Assembly: GCF_012926525.1 (NCBI RefSeq) | Contig: NZ_JABBNI010000016.1 | Span: 32,442 to 96,441 of the forward strand | DNA: 64,000 bases | Source of the DNA: Clostridium muellerianum | Lineage (GTDB): Bacteria > Bacillota > Clostridia > Clostridiales > Clostridiaceae | Direction: 5' to 3' | In this document: one piece after another, positions 1 to 8,650 of the stretch | Numbering within the stretch: the stretch's first letter is position 1 | Layout of the letters: each line of letters begins with the position of its first letter | Program-made: the position numbers and the translations under genes | The notes under the pieces: model-generated | Databases searched by the model: none | What the model was told of the DNA's origin: nothing | What the model saw: the letters and a program-made list of their open reading frames with translations, nothing else

Positions 1-797
1 TGATTAATGCAGCTTAAAATTGTATTTTCTATCCATTCTTCTTCATTAAAACAAGGAATAATAATGGTTACACCTGGAGTATAGTCAATATCCATAGGCA
101 TAGGCTTGTACAAAACTCCAAATAAATACCTACTTAATAAAAATACAGCTGCAATAATACTATATAGATATATCCACTTATTAAATTCAAAGTAAACAAT
201 ACTTTCTGCTCTCATTAGTATGATAAATATGCTTATAAACAATAATAACAGACTAGAAGAGGCTAATATATATCTGTCCTTTTTTCTACCAGAATACTCA
301 GATAAACTTTCCAAAAATTCTATACCACACATTATCTTCCCATCTGCATTAATAGCATCTCTAACCTTTTTGCCCTTAATGTTAACATCCATTTCATACC
401 CTTCCGGCATAGAACCTGGCAGTACTTTGAATTTTAATTTAATAGTATCAGCCTCACTGATTATATTTAATTGTCCCCTGTCCTTTACTTCTAATAAAAT
501 TCCCGTAGTTGAAACATCTATGGATTTAATTTTGAAGCTGCTAATTGCCTTGTGTTTCTCACATTTTACTTTAACATCAGTTTTCATTACATATCTTATT
601 CCAGCTTTTTTACTTTTTATAAACAGGTTAGGGTCATCACTGTAATCTTCTATTACCTTTTTTCCTCTTCTGTCAACTGTGGTTCTTATAGCTTCTTTAT
701 CTGGGACATTTGCTAATAATCTTCTATCCTTACGGGGGTTTAAAAGGACATCAGTTTCTTCACTTTCATCTTTTTTTAATTTCTTTTTTGTAATCAT
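1..797 (-). CDS. PilZ domain-glycosyltransferase family 2 protein (partial, runs off left edge)
   Basis: From an ATG at 797, with AGGAGT about 10 bases upstream, 265 uninterrupted codons run to the window edge. Residues about 62-170 resemble a PilZ c-di-GMP receptor: the DVSTTG stretch fits the (D/N)xSxxG motif, while the upstream arginine motif is weak (KAGIR rather than RxxxR). Two membrane helices follow (about 178-196 and 208-226). The visible end, TIIIPCFNEEEWIENTI, is the typical start of a GT2 glycosyltransferase. The protein is probably a processive membrane polysaccharide synthase under c-di-GMP control. It lies 3' of, and on the same strand as, the deacetylase at 983-3601, separated only by a palindromic repeat. 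The catalytic residues lie outside the window, so substrate is unknown. Confidence 0.8.
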   Translation of the reverse strand, partial: MITKKKLKKDESEETDVLLNPRKDRRLLANVPDKEAIRTTVDRRGKKVIEDYSDDPNLFIKSKKAGIRYVMKTDVKVKCEKHKAISSFKIKSIDVSTTGILLEVKDRGQLNIISEADTIKLKFKVLPGSMPEGYEMDVNIKGKKVRDAINADGKIMCGIEFLESLSEYSGRKKDRYILASSSLLLLFISIFIILMRAESIVYFEFNKWIYLYSIIAAVFLLSRYLFGVLYKPMPMDIDYTPGVTIIIPCFNEEEWIENTILSCIN

Positions 798-819
798 TTT
801 TAAAACTCCTAATTTGATA

Positions 820-978
820 AGGCATCTTCAAAAAATAATAAGTCCACCTGCTAGTCTATTTTGCGTCATTCTACGTCGGCAGAACCCTTAAATAGGGCTC
901 ACTATTTGCAGAACCTGCCCCCTTGCCTAACGCAAAATATCCGTCGCATCTGAACTAATTATTTTCTTTCAGATGCCT
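820..978 (+). repeat. ~160-bp palindromic repeat element, copy 1
   Basis: This is a full copy of a family with ends AGGCATCT and AGATGCCT. It has A-rich sub-terminal arms, a TATTTTGCG/CGCAAAATA stem, and a central hairpin AAATAG/CTATTT between the conserved CAGAACCCTT and GCAGAACCTG. It starts 4 bases after the deacetylase stop codon and ends before the glycosyltransferase ribosome site, so it is probably inside a shared transcript. No target-site duplication is evident. It could be MITE-like DNA or a structured RNA. Confidence 0.8.
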
Positions 979-982
979 AAAA

Positions 983-3601
983 TTACTTTCCTAAATAATC
1001 ACTTAATTTTGCAATTTTATATTTTTCTTTGTATACTCCTTTTTCATTGTTAGTTAAAAATGTGTCTAAAGCTTCTGCAGTATAATAAGTTTGATCATTC
1101 ATATGCATTACCACTACATTTCCCTTATTTTTAACCAGGCCTTGCTGTATATAATCAACAATATTTTGTGCCGAAGGTCTCTCATAGTCATGAGTTGTTA
1201 TATTTCCACTAACACAATACTTATAACCACTTTCAAATACAGCTGCCAATCCCTCTTTGCTTAAAAGCAAGGTAGGTGGTCTAAAATATGGTTTAAGTGA
1301 ATTTAAATCTCCTATTACACTTTCCATAACATCATAAGATTTGACTAAAGACTCTTCAAGCTCTTGCCTGTTAGTTCCTAAAAGTTCATGGTTATAATTA
1401 TGGCTTCCAATATCATTACCATTTAGAGCAATTGTTCTAAGCAAATTTGGATTAGCGTTTGATATTCCTGAATTAATATCTGCATATTTTGATATTGCAA
1501 AGAAGGTTGCATGAACCTTATGTTTATTTAACACATCTATTAAAGCATTTACTACAGGGTCTCCTCCCCAATCATCAAAGGTAAAGAATATAACACTTTC
1601 TCCCTTTGTATCAATAGTTCCACTTTTATCAAGAAATGTTTTTTCTTCTTCAGTAAAGTCACTTAAATCTACATATTCATTTCCTATATAATTAGTTTTC
1701 ATCATTGATAAAGCTTCTTCGTAAGCTCTCTTTTTCATGGAAACTTGATTTTTTATAATATTGTACCTTCCATATTGTGATGGGGTCTCAATAGTTTTTT
1801 GCAAGTTGCCTAAGGTTACTAGTGAATATCCTAATGGCTTTTGAGCTAAATCATAATCTTTGGTTTTTTCATTATATTTGCTCACATAACCATTTTGAAC
1901 ATAATTTTTAGTTAATATGCCAACCATATTGGCAATAACATTATCATTTTTAAACAAATTTGAATCTAATCTAAAATAAACTATCTCTCCCTTTCTAAGT
2001 GATAAATATGAATCTACATTAAAGTAACTATGTACAATGTCTTCGGCACTCATACCTTTGTATTTATTAGTAATAGGTGCCTTTGTGTAAGTAAACAATT
2101 CATAATTTTTAAGAGAAGGAATGTTATTTACTGCTGATAATGCTTCCTGAATTTTAGGATTTACATATCCATATCCAGACATATATGCATTTGTAGCTAT
2201 TCCTCTTTCCTTTAATAATTTATCTACTTCATATATTTCTCTGCAAATTTCTTCTGGTGATTTATTTAGTAAATTCAAATTAGTTGTTATTCCACCATTG
2301 CCAATTTCATGCCCTTTACTCAATATCCTATTTATTCTATCAGGATACTTTAATATCTCATCCTTTGTTACAAAGAATGTACCCTTAGCATTAACTCTAT
2401 CAAGTTCTGTAAGTACATTATTCAAGCTAGCTTCATTACTTAATCCTCTAAAGGTATAAGCCAACGCTTTTTGAGTAGTATAAAACTGTGATACAACAGG
2501 AGCTTGTCTCTTATTATTTTTCTCTACTAATTCCTTAAAATTTACTAAGTCTATATTATCCTTAGTGTTATTGCTGTCCTTAGTTTTACTACCTTCTGCC
2601 TTATTTCCCAATGTATTATTTTTATTATTTTTAGTCTTCAGTGTATCTTTTTTAACATACTTACTAGCTATTGTATCCTTTATTCTCTGAAGCTTATTAT
2701 ATCTTTCAACATTTGACAGCTCAGATACTTTATAAGCAGTCCTTTTCTGTTCATCCATTGATTTTAAAAGCCATTCTACAGTTTGTACAATACTGTCCTC
2801 TTTTTGCTTTTCACTTTTTTCATCACTCATACCAATCTTATTGTCTATATCCACATTAGCCTGTTTATCTACTGCAGGCTTCTCTTCCTTTCCTTTATAT
2901 TCAGTACCATCAAGAACCCCTTCTAATTTTATAGAAATTATTGTTCCTCTTTTTAAACTATTCACATACCTATACGCTTGATCATAGTTTTTAAAACTTT
3001 GATAGTTTAAATAATGATTGCTGTCAACCACATATTTATTTCCTGCTGCATAAGCTGCCTTCAATATGCTGTCATTGTAAACTGTGGAATTGCACTTTAG
3101 TAAAACAGGCTCTCTTCCAGTTATAGTTTTTAAAATCTTATTAGTTCTGCAAAAATCCGTAACTAATTCCTTTGAGGACAGCTTTTCCATATTTTTAGTG
3201 GAAGATAGAGTTCCACTTCCTATATCATGTCCCGATTTTTGAATCACTTTCACTATACTGGAATCCTCAGCTGCTTCAATTCCAGGAACAAAAAATGTTG
3301 CTTTAATTCCATGCCCATCTAGCATAGTTACTATTTTATTTATAGTATCCTTATTACTAAGACCTTCAAATGATAAACTTACCACATTTGCTGATGCATC
3401 TACATTCGTTATAAAGTCTGCCTTTTTACTGTTATTTAATGAACCTAATGCTTTTTTTATTTCCTCTGATGCATCATACTTACCCTTTTTACTTATAATC
3501 ATTTTTCCTGAACTTGTATCAACCTTATAATTTTTATATGTATAAGCACCTATACAAATACTTCCTAGCAAAATTATAATAAGGATATTCTTTCTTTTCA
3601 T
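983..3601 (-). CDS. Membrane-anchored protein with three polysaccharide deacetylase (NodB-like) domains
   Basis: 872 residues, with an uncleaved-looking N-terminal membrane anchor (residues 5-22) and an excellent AGGAGGTGG ribosome site. Three NodB-like folds are visible. Only the third (about 665-835) keeps the catalytic signature: TFDDW (about 674), SHNYNH, FRPP and VVMHMND. The first (about 68-235) has SFEG for the metal-binding TFDD, and the second (about 365-545) has TFRG; both lack the histidine pair, so they look catalytically dead and may bind glycan. Charged low-complexity linkers separate the domains. Family knowledge suggests extracytoplasmic N- or O-deacetylation of a polysaccharide. 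Its position just before a PilZ-glycosyltransferase gene implies the partner product is its substrate; this is inference. Confidence 0.82.
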   Translation of the reverse strand: MKRKNILIIILLGSICIGAYTYKNYKVDTSSGKMIISKKGKYDASEEIKKALGSLNNSKKADFITNVDASANVVSLSFEGLSNKDTINKIVTMLDGHGIKATFFVPGIEAAEDSSIVKVIQKSGHDIGSGTLSSTKNMEKLSSKELVTDFCRTNKILKTITGREPVLLKCNSTVYNDSILKAAYAAGNKYVVDSNHYLNYQSFKNYDQAYRYVNSLKRGTIISIKLEGVLDGTEYKGKEEKPAVDKQANVDIDNKIGMSDEKSEKQKEDSIVQTVEWLLKSMDEQKRTAYKVSELSNVERYNKLQRIKDTIASKYVKKDTLKTKNNKNNTLGNKAEGSKTKDSNNTKDNIDLVNFKELVEKNNKRQAPVVSQFYTTQKALAYTFRGLSNEASLNNVLTELDRVNAKGTFFVTKDEILKYPDRINRILSKGHEIGNGGITTNLNLLNKSPEEICREIYEVDKLLKERGIATNAYMSGYGYVNPKIQEALSAVNNIPSLKNYELFTYTKAPITNKYKGMSAEDIVHSYFNVDSYLSLRKGEIVYFRLDSNLFKNDNVIANMVGILTKNYVQNGYVSKYNEKTKDYDLAQKPLGYSLVTLGNLQKTIETPSQYGRYNIIKNQVSMKKRAYEEALSMMKTNYIGNEYVDLSDFTEEEKTFLDKSGTIDTKGESVIFFTFDDWGGDPVVNALIDVLNKHKVHATFFAISKYADINSGISNANPNLLRTIALNGNDIGSHNYNHELLGTNRQELEESLVKSYDVMESVIGDLNSLKPYFRPPTLLLSKEGLAAVFESGYKYCVSGNITTHDYERPSAQNIVDYIQQGLVKNKGNVVVMHMNDQTYYTAEALDTFLTNNEKGVYKEKYKIAKLSDYLGK

Positions 3602-3950
3602 AATCCACCTCCTAGCTATAGGTATCTTAGAAAAAGTTTATAACTTTTCAAACCTTTATGATCATACTTTTTTAAATCTAATTTTTTCATATCTTACTTT
3701 ACACTATCTATTACTTATTATTATACTAAATAATTATTACAAATGTATTACATTTTATTTCAATTCACTAACATTTTTATCCATTATTCAATTAAGATAA
3801 AGAACATAAGCATCCTCTAGGACGTCTTTTTTTCATAAATCCCACTTACAATCTTCTACCTGTAATATTTTCCTTAAGCCTGAAAATCATTTGTTTGGAA
3901 AGTCTCATGACATGCTTCTTTGTTCAAAAAAATAAAAAAGTCCTATATAA
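3602..3950. other. Intergenic, no gene seen
   Basis: This very AT-rich stretch lies between the deacetylase ribosome site and the terminator of the small gene at 4113-4274. It must hold the deacetylase promoter, but I could not pick one convincing -35/-10 pair. No ORF with coding character was found. Confidence 0.5.
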
Positions 3951-3951
3951 C

Positions 3952-3998
3952 AAAAAAACGCTCTGCATTCTCAATTTGAGAAACTACAGAGCATTTTT
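3952..3998 (-). terminator. Rho-independent terminator downstream of the 53-residue gene
   Basis: GCTCTG and CAGAGC arms enclose a second pairing TCTCAA/TTGAGA. On the minus strand the hairpin is followed by a seven-T run, which fits termination of the small gene at 4113-4274. Confidence 0.65.
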
Positions 3999-4112
3999 AT
4001 CCATAAAAAATCGAAACGATACTATACCAAATTACTCTTATCGTTTTTTATATTAAAATTTTGATCTATAACAATACCTATATTTAAATTTCATAGGTTT
4101 TGTATTATGGTA

Positions 4113-4274
4113 TTACTTATTTTTACGGAATTTATGATTATTAGATTTAAACCGGCTTTTAACTTTTGAAACCATCAGACCTCCTACTATAGCACCAATT
4201 ATAATACCCAATATAAAAACAACAAAAAAATACTTAGTTAACTGAGATACTGACATAAATATTTTTGCCTCCAT
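4113..4274 (-). CDS. Small single-pass membrane protein (53 aa), unknown
   Basis: This short frame has an ATG at 4274 preceded by a strong AGAAGGGG site with good spacing, and a terminator downstream. The product starts MEAKIFMSVS. It has one hydrophobic helix with small-residue spacing (IIIGAIVGGLMV) and ends in a basic tail rich in K, R and N. This is the layout of a small N-out, C-in membrane peptide. I do not recognise a family. The ribosome site, hydrophobic helix and terminator together make it more than a chance ORF. Confidence 0.6.
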   Translation of the reverse strand: MEAKIFMSVSQLTKYFFVVFILGIIIGAIVGGLMVSKVKSRFKSNNHKFRKNK

Positions 4275-4589
4275 AAAACCCCTTCTAAGGAAAATTGATA
4301 ACCACTAATATAATATTCATAATACTTATAATTTATCAATACATACTCAGCTTAAATATACTGAATTCATAGTTAAATACACTAAAAAACAACTCATAAT
4401 TATAGATATATAACATCTATAATTAAATCTTACCTTGCTTCAATGAATACTAAAGCTTAATTTTAATTTTAAAGTTGAATATCTATAAGTCATGTTAATT
4501 TATCAAACTGCCATTATACTGTTATTCAATCATATAATGTAAACCTATGCAATATAATAAGAAGGAGTATTGAAAAGGATTGTTATACT
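4275..4589. other. Intergenic with a small inverted repeat
   Basis: This divergent intergenic region lies between the small membrane protein and the YihY gene. It contains an inverted repeat ATTATAGAT/ATCTATAAT (4399-4423) that could be an operator. Nothing else was recognised. Confidence 0.35.
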
Positions 4590-5432
4590 ATGAAGAGATT
4601 GTTATTAGATTTAATTTATAGATTCAACAATGATGATATTCCTGCTTTAGGTTCCCAGCTTGCATATAATTTAGTTTTATCATTTTTTCCTTTTATAATT
4701 TTTCTTATGACCCTTATAGGACATACTTCTTTAAACAATAATGAAATACTACTTGCTTTAAGCAAAATTATGCCATCAAGTGCCTTTAACCTTATAAGTA
4801 CCACAGTTTCTGAAGTAATTACCACCAAACACAGCCAGCTTATGTCTTTTAGTTTAATACTTACTATTTGGTCTGCATCTTCTGGTTTTACAGGAATTAT
4901 AAAAGGTCTCAATAAAGCTTATGGAGTTTCTGAATCCAGAAACTTTATTAAAGTTAGGCTTATTTCCATACTTTGTACTATTGGAATGGCTTTTATAATA
5001 TTAATTATGATGTTTTTATTAATACTAGGACGTATTATCTGGAAGTATGCAACTTATAAATTAGGCTTTGCTCATAAGTTAATTATTTTATGGACAGTAA
5101 CCAGATATTTTATATTTATATCTACTACTGTATTTATATTTACTGCTCTTTACCGTTATGCTCCATGCAAAAAACTTACATGGATAGAGGTTTTGCCAGG
5201 CTCTCTATTTGCAATTCTCCAACTTATACTTGTGTCTACTGCCTTTGCATATTATGTAAACAATTTTGCTAATTATTCTGTTATATATGGCAGTATTGGA
5301 GCTATAATTATTCTTCTTACCTGGCTTTTTCTCGTGTCTGTTATTGTTATACTAGGTGGAGAATTTAATGCTTCACTATATAATGAAAGTAATACTACAA
5401 ATTTAAAACGTTCAAATACTTTAAAAAGTTAA
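4590..5432 (+). CDS. YihY/BrkB family integral membrane protein
   Basis: 280 residues with about six membrane helices and the family pattern: an early IPALGSQLAYNLVLSFFPF segment, a central SASSGFTGIIKGLNKAYGV motif, and a late YGSIGAIIILLTWLF segment. YihY/BrkB proteins are inner-membrane proteins of poorly defined role, once mis-assigned as RNase BN. The start at 4590 has an AAAAGGAT site about 10 bases upstream. The 3' end overlaps the convergent HxlR gene by four bases, so the two transcripts converge without a spacer. Confidence 0.85.
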   Translation: MKRLLLDLIYRFNNDDIPALGSQLAYNLVLSFFPFIIFLMTLIGHTSLNNNEILLALSKIMPSSAFNLISTTVSEVITTKHSQLMSFSLILTIWSASSGFTGIIKGLNKAYGVSESRNFIKVRLISILCTIGMAFIILIMMFLLILGRIIWKYATYKLGFAHKLIILWTVTRYFIFISTTVFIFTALYRYAPCKKLTWIEVLPGSLFAILQLILVSTAFAYYVNNFANYSVIYGSIGAIIILLTWLFLVSVIVILGGEFNASLYNESNTTNLKRSNTLKS

Positions 5433-5764
5433 TTAGCACCTAAAGAATTAGCATATTCATTAGCCCATTTACATAAAATTGATAAAACAGGTAAAAGAGT
5501 CTTTCCCCTTTCTGTAAGTGAGTATTCTACTTTAGGTGGCACCTCTGCATAAACAAATCTATTCACTAATTGATCTTCCTCCAATGCTCTAAGCTGCTGA
5601 GTAAGCATTTTCTGAGTGATATTTGGCAAAGTTCTCTTTAAATCGCTGAATCTCAAAGTTTTCTCACCTAAGTGCCATATAATAAGTGGTTTCCATTTTC
5701 CTCCTATAATATCTAAAGTTAATTCCATAGAACAGCTGTATTCATTACCTTTAAATTTCATCAC
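5429..5764 (-). CDS. HxlR-family winged-helix transcriptional regulator
   Basis: 111 residues, the usual HxlR length. CSMELTLDIIGGKWKPLIIWHL near the N-terminus is the family signature, followed by LRFSDLKRTLPNITQKMLTQQLRALEEDQLVNR as the recognition helix and wing start. HxlR proteins often sense electrophiles or oxidants and control a neighbouring oxidoreductase. Here the divergent neighbour is a ferredoxin-nitroreductase, which fits. GTG (5764) or the adjoining ATG (5761) can serve as the start behind AGGTG. Nested inverted repeats in the divergent promoter are the likely operator. Confidence 0.88.
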   Translation of the reverse strand: MMKFKGNEYSCSMELTLDIIGGKWKPLIIWHLGEKTLRFSDLKRTLPNITQKMLTQQLRALEEDQLVNRFVYAEVPPKVEYSLTERGKTLLPVLSILCKWANEYANSLGAN

Positions 5765-5803
5765 TAAAATTCACCTATTTCCTTTCTATAAATAATCAGT
5801 TAT

Positions 5804-5844
5804 GTATAGTATACAAATAGATACTATACTACTTAAAAGTATCT
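5804..5844. promoter_or_regulatory. Putative HxlR operator (nested inverted repeats)
   Basis: Perfect 9-base arms GTATAGTAT and ATACTATAC (5804-5812 and 5821-5829) overlap a second pair, AGATACT and AGTATCT (5819-5825 and 5838-5844). They lie in the divergent region between the HxlR gene and the nitroreductase gene, where an autoregulated HxlR would be expected to bind. No experimental support is available here. Confidence 0.5.
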
Positions 5845-5966
5845 ACTTCCCAAAAATAATAGTACAGTATATAATATCTCTTGTAAAATATTTTACAATA
5901 TTAATTAAAAATTGCAACAAAAATGCCAAGCATTTGTAAAACATAAAATTTAAGGAGTGAATATTA

Positions 5967-6764
5967 ATGGATTTTATTAAAATAGATAGATCATCATGTG
6001 TAAAATGTGGAGCTTGTACAAAAGTTTGTCCAACTACAGCTTTGTATATGGAAGAAGATGGTCCAAAAAACAATAATAATTCTTGTATTGCCTGTGGACA
6101 ATGCGTTGCTGTATGTCCTTGTGGTGCACTTGATAATGTTAAAACACCACTAAATAATCAGGTAGAAATAGAAAATTTTAAAGGTTTGGATCCAAAAACT
6201 GCTGAATATTTTCTTAGATCTCGTAGGTCAATAAGATGTTACAAAAATACTTCTGTACCTTATGAAGAACTATTAAAATTAGTCAATATTGCACGTTTTG
6301 CTCCTACTGCCAGCAATTCACAGGGATTATCCTATATTATCGTAAAAGATAAAAAAATATTAGAAAAATCTACTGAAATAATAGTTAAATGGATGGAAGA
6401 TAACATTGAACTTCACTGGAGTTTTTCAAGACATATAAATAATTATAGAAAAAATGGCATAGATTCAATTCTACGTGATGCTCCTCATATTATACTTGCA
6501 ACTGCGTCAAAGGATTTTAAAAATGGAAGAGAAAACAGCATTTCTGCATTATCCTATGTTGAATTATTTGCACCTACATTAGGATTAGGTTCCTGCTGGG
6601 CTGGATTATTTGAATTTTGTGTATTTTTAAATTATAGGCCATTATTAGATTTATTCAATATTCCTAAGGATAAAGTAATCACAGGTGCTCTTATGGTTGG
6701 ATATCCTAAATACAAATATAAAAGATTAGTAGATCGTAATAAATCAGATGTTACATGTATATAA
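5967..6764 (+). CDS. Nitroreductase with N-terminal 2[4Fe-4S] ferredoxin domain
   Basis: 265 residues. The N-terminal 60 carry two CxxCxxCxxxCP clusters (CVKCGACTKVCP and CIACGQCVAVCP) of a bacterial ferredoxin. The rest is an FMN-dependent nitroreductase fold, with RRSIRCYKNTSVP at its start, RFAPTASNSQ as the FMN-binding stretch and GLGSCWAG near the C-terminus. The fusion lets low-potential electrons from ferredoxin-type donors reach the flavin; natural substrates of this clostridial class are not settled. The start has AAGGAG upstream. It is divergent from the HxlR gene and probably controlled by it. Confidence 0.88.
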   Translation: MDFIKIDRSSCVKCGACTKVCPTTALYMEEDGPKNNNNSCIACGQCVAVCPCGALDNVKTPLNNQVEIENFKGLDPKTAEYFLRSRRSIRCYKNTSVPYEELLKLVNIARFAPTASNSQGLSYIIVKDKKILEKSTEIIVKWMEDNIELHWSFSRHINNYRKNGIDSILRDAPHIILATASKDFKNGRENSISALSYVELFAPTLGLGSCWAGLFEFCVFLNYRPLLDLFNIPKDKVITGALMVGYPKYKYKRLVDRNKSDVTCI

Positions 6765-6932
6765 TAAATTTGAAATAAAATAATTTTGTAAAATATAACC
6801 ATATTGATTATAATTATAATATACTCAATTATCCTCTCAAAAAAGTTGCTTCGCATTATGCTTACCATATTAATTTAAAGTTTTGTATGTGCGAAAATTG
6901 AGTAATATATAATAACGAAAGGATGTCTTAAG

Positions 6933-8159
6933 ATGAATAAAGATTACTTGAAAAAATATTCCCAAATTATTGTAAAGACAGGACTTAATATACAGAATAA
7001 TCAAACCTTGGTTATAAATTCTCCTATAGAATGTGCTGACTTTACTAGAATAATTTCTGAAATAGCTTACAAGGAAGGTGCTAGAGAAGTAATAATAAAT
7101 TGGAGAGATGAACTTTCCACTAAAATAAAATACTTACATGGAAAAGATGAGATATTTGATGAAGTTCACAGCTGGCAAAAAGATTTATTTGTATCCTGCG
7201 CTAAAAAAGGTGCTGCATTTCTTAGTATTTCTGCTTCAGATCCAGAACTTATGAAGGATGTAAATCCTGAAAGAATAATGAGAGCTAATAAAGCTAATAG
7301 TGCCGCCTTATCTGAATATAGAGAAAGACTTATGGCAGATAAAAATGTGTGGTGTGTTGCTTCTGTTCCCACAAAAGCTTGGGCAAAAAAAGTATTTAAG
7401 AATGCTTCAGAAGATGAAGCAGTAGAAAAACTTTGGAATGCCATATTTAAAGCAGTAAGAGCTGATGAAGCTAATCCTGTAGAAGCCTGGAATAATCATC
7501 AGAATAATTTAAAGAAGTCTATGAATTTTCTTAATAAAAATAATTTTAAGTACCTTGTTTATAAAAATTCCATTGGTACTGACTTAAAAATAGAACTTCC
7601 TGAAAATCATTTATGGCTTGGTGGTTCATCTTTTTCACCAGAAGGCACCGAATTTATGGCTAACATACCTACGGAAGAAGTATTTACTTTACCTTATAAA
7701 TTTGGCGTAAATGGCAATGTTGTAAGTTCTAAGCCTTTAAATTATAATGGTAATCTTGTAGAAAACTTTACTCTTACCTTTAAGGATGGAAAAATTGTAG
7801 ATTTTACTTGTGAAAAAGGCTATGATACATTAAAAAACTTGATAGCTACAGATGAAGGTACTCATTACCTTGGAGAAGTTGCCCTTGTACCTTTTGATTC
7901 CCCAATTTCTAATTCAAATATATTATTCTACAATACCTTATTTGATGAAAATGCTTCCTGCCACCTAGCTATAGGTGAAGCTTATCCTACTTGTTTAAAA
8001 AATAGTGAGAATATGAGCAAGGAAGATTTAAAAAATGCAGGAGTAAATGATTCTTTTGAACATGTAGACTTTATGATTGGTACAAAAGATTTAAATATTA
8101 CAGGTATCACCAAAGAAGGTAAAGAAATACCTGTATTTGTAAATGGAAACTTTGCATAG
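6933..8159 (+). CDS. M29-family metallo-aminopeptidase (aminopeptidase T/PepS-like)
   Basis: 408 residues, full length for peptidase family M29. The C-terminal half carries the expected metal ligands: NIPTEEVFTLP and YLGEVALVP supply glutamates, NASCHLAIGEAYP supplies a histidine, and FEHVDFMIGTKDLNITG supplies His and Asp. Family members are cytosolic, two-metal, broad-specificity aminopeptidases that recycle peptides. AAAGGATG lies upstream of the ATG and a strong terminator follows, so it is probably monocistronic. Confidence 0.9.
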   Translation: MNKDYLKKYSQIIVKTGLNIQNNQTLVINSPIECADFTRIISEIAYKEGAREVIINWRDELSTKIKYLHGKDEIFDEVHSWQKDLFVSCAKKGAAFLSISASDPELMKDVNPERIMRANKANSAALSEYRERLMADKNVWCVASVPTKAWAKKVFKNASEDEAVEKLWNAIFKAVRADEANPVEAWNNHQNNLKKSMNFLNKNNFKYLVYKNSIGTDLKIELPENHLWLGGSSFSPEGTEFMANIPTEEVFTLPYKFGVNGNVVSSKPLNYNGNLVENFTLTFKDGKIVDFTCEKGYDTLKNLIATDEGTHYLGEVALVPFDSPISNSNILFYNTLFDENASCHLAIGEAYPTCLKNSENMSKEDLKNAGVNDSFEHVDFMIGTKDLNITGITKEGKEIPVFVNGNFA

Positions 8160-8271
8160 CTTTTTCTAAAATTGATGATCTCAAGATAGATATAATATAC
8201 AACAAGTTTTATTTTAAACTTTACAACTCTATATGTTATTTTCAGAATACAAAATAAAATTTTTAGTTATA

Positions 8272-8333
8272 AAATTTAAAAGGGAATGTCTAAAATACAT
8301 ACTTGTATATTTTAACACAATCCCTTTTAAATT
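8272..8333 (+). terminator. Terminator of the M29 aminopeptidase gene
   Basis: Long arms read AATTTAAAAGGGA and TCCCTTTTAAATT, with a second pairing AAAATA/TATTTT inside. The hairpin has A/T runs on both sides, so it can act in both directions. Confidence 0.75.
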
Positions 8334-8340
8334 TATTTTC

Positions 8341-8636
8341 TCAACTTAAAATTTTCATTAATGCTTTTTCATAATTAGCACTGAATTGAATTACATTTCC
8401 ATTTCCGGCATATAAGGCATATTCAAAAAAATAACAAGTCAGTATGTTAGTATATTTTGCGTCATACTGCGTCAACAGAACCCTTTGATAGAACAACTAT
8501 CAGCGGAACCTGTTTCCTTGTCCATCGCAAAATATACTAACATCTTTGACTTGCTATTTTCTTTCATATGCCTAAACTCTTTTATAGCCAACGAATTCAC
8601 TTTAGTCAATTTTATAAATTCTTTGATACTTACCAT
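8341..8636 (-). pseudogene. Small reading frame split by palindromic repeat copy 2
   Basis: On the minus strand an ATG at 8636 opens MVSIKEFIKLTKVNSLAIKEF, which then runs into the repeat. Beyond the repeat, another frame reads ALYAGNGNVIQFSANYEK and ends at a TGA (8341-8343). Both halves look protein-like while the repeat does not. I infer one short gene interrupted by the element, with the frame not simply restored on excision. No clear ribosome site was seen, although the start sits just after the stop of the upstream YjdF-like gene. The family is unknown. Confidence 0.4.
8415..8573 (+). repeat. ~160-bp palindromic repeat element, copy 2
   Basis: Same family as copy 1 and the best-paired copy. 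Its ends are AGGCATAT and ATATGCCT, so the C-to-A change on one arm is matched on the other. The long inner stem ATGTTAGTATATTTTGCG is perfect in both arms. The central hairpin is TGATAG/CTATCA between CAGAACCCTT and GCGGAACCTG. Confidence 0.85.
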
Positions 8637-8650
8637 GTTATACTCATATT

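Noticed and set aside
220..891. Plus-strand ORFs over the left end
   Set aside because: They are antisense to the PilZ-glycosyltransferase frame, which has a ribosome site and recognisable domains. The second also runs through the palindromic repeat.
820..978. Simple transcription terminator
   Set aside because: It is about 160 bp, occurs four times with conserved internal motifs not needed for termination, and in copy 1 has no proper T run after the stem.
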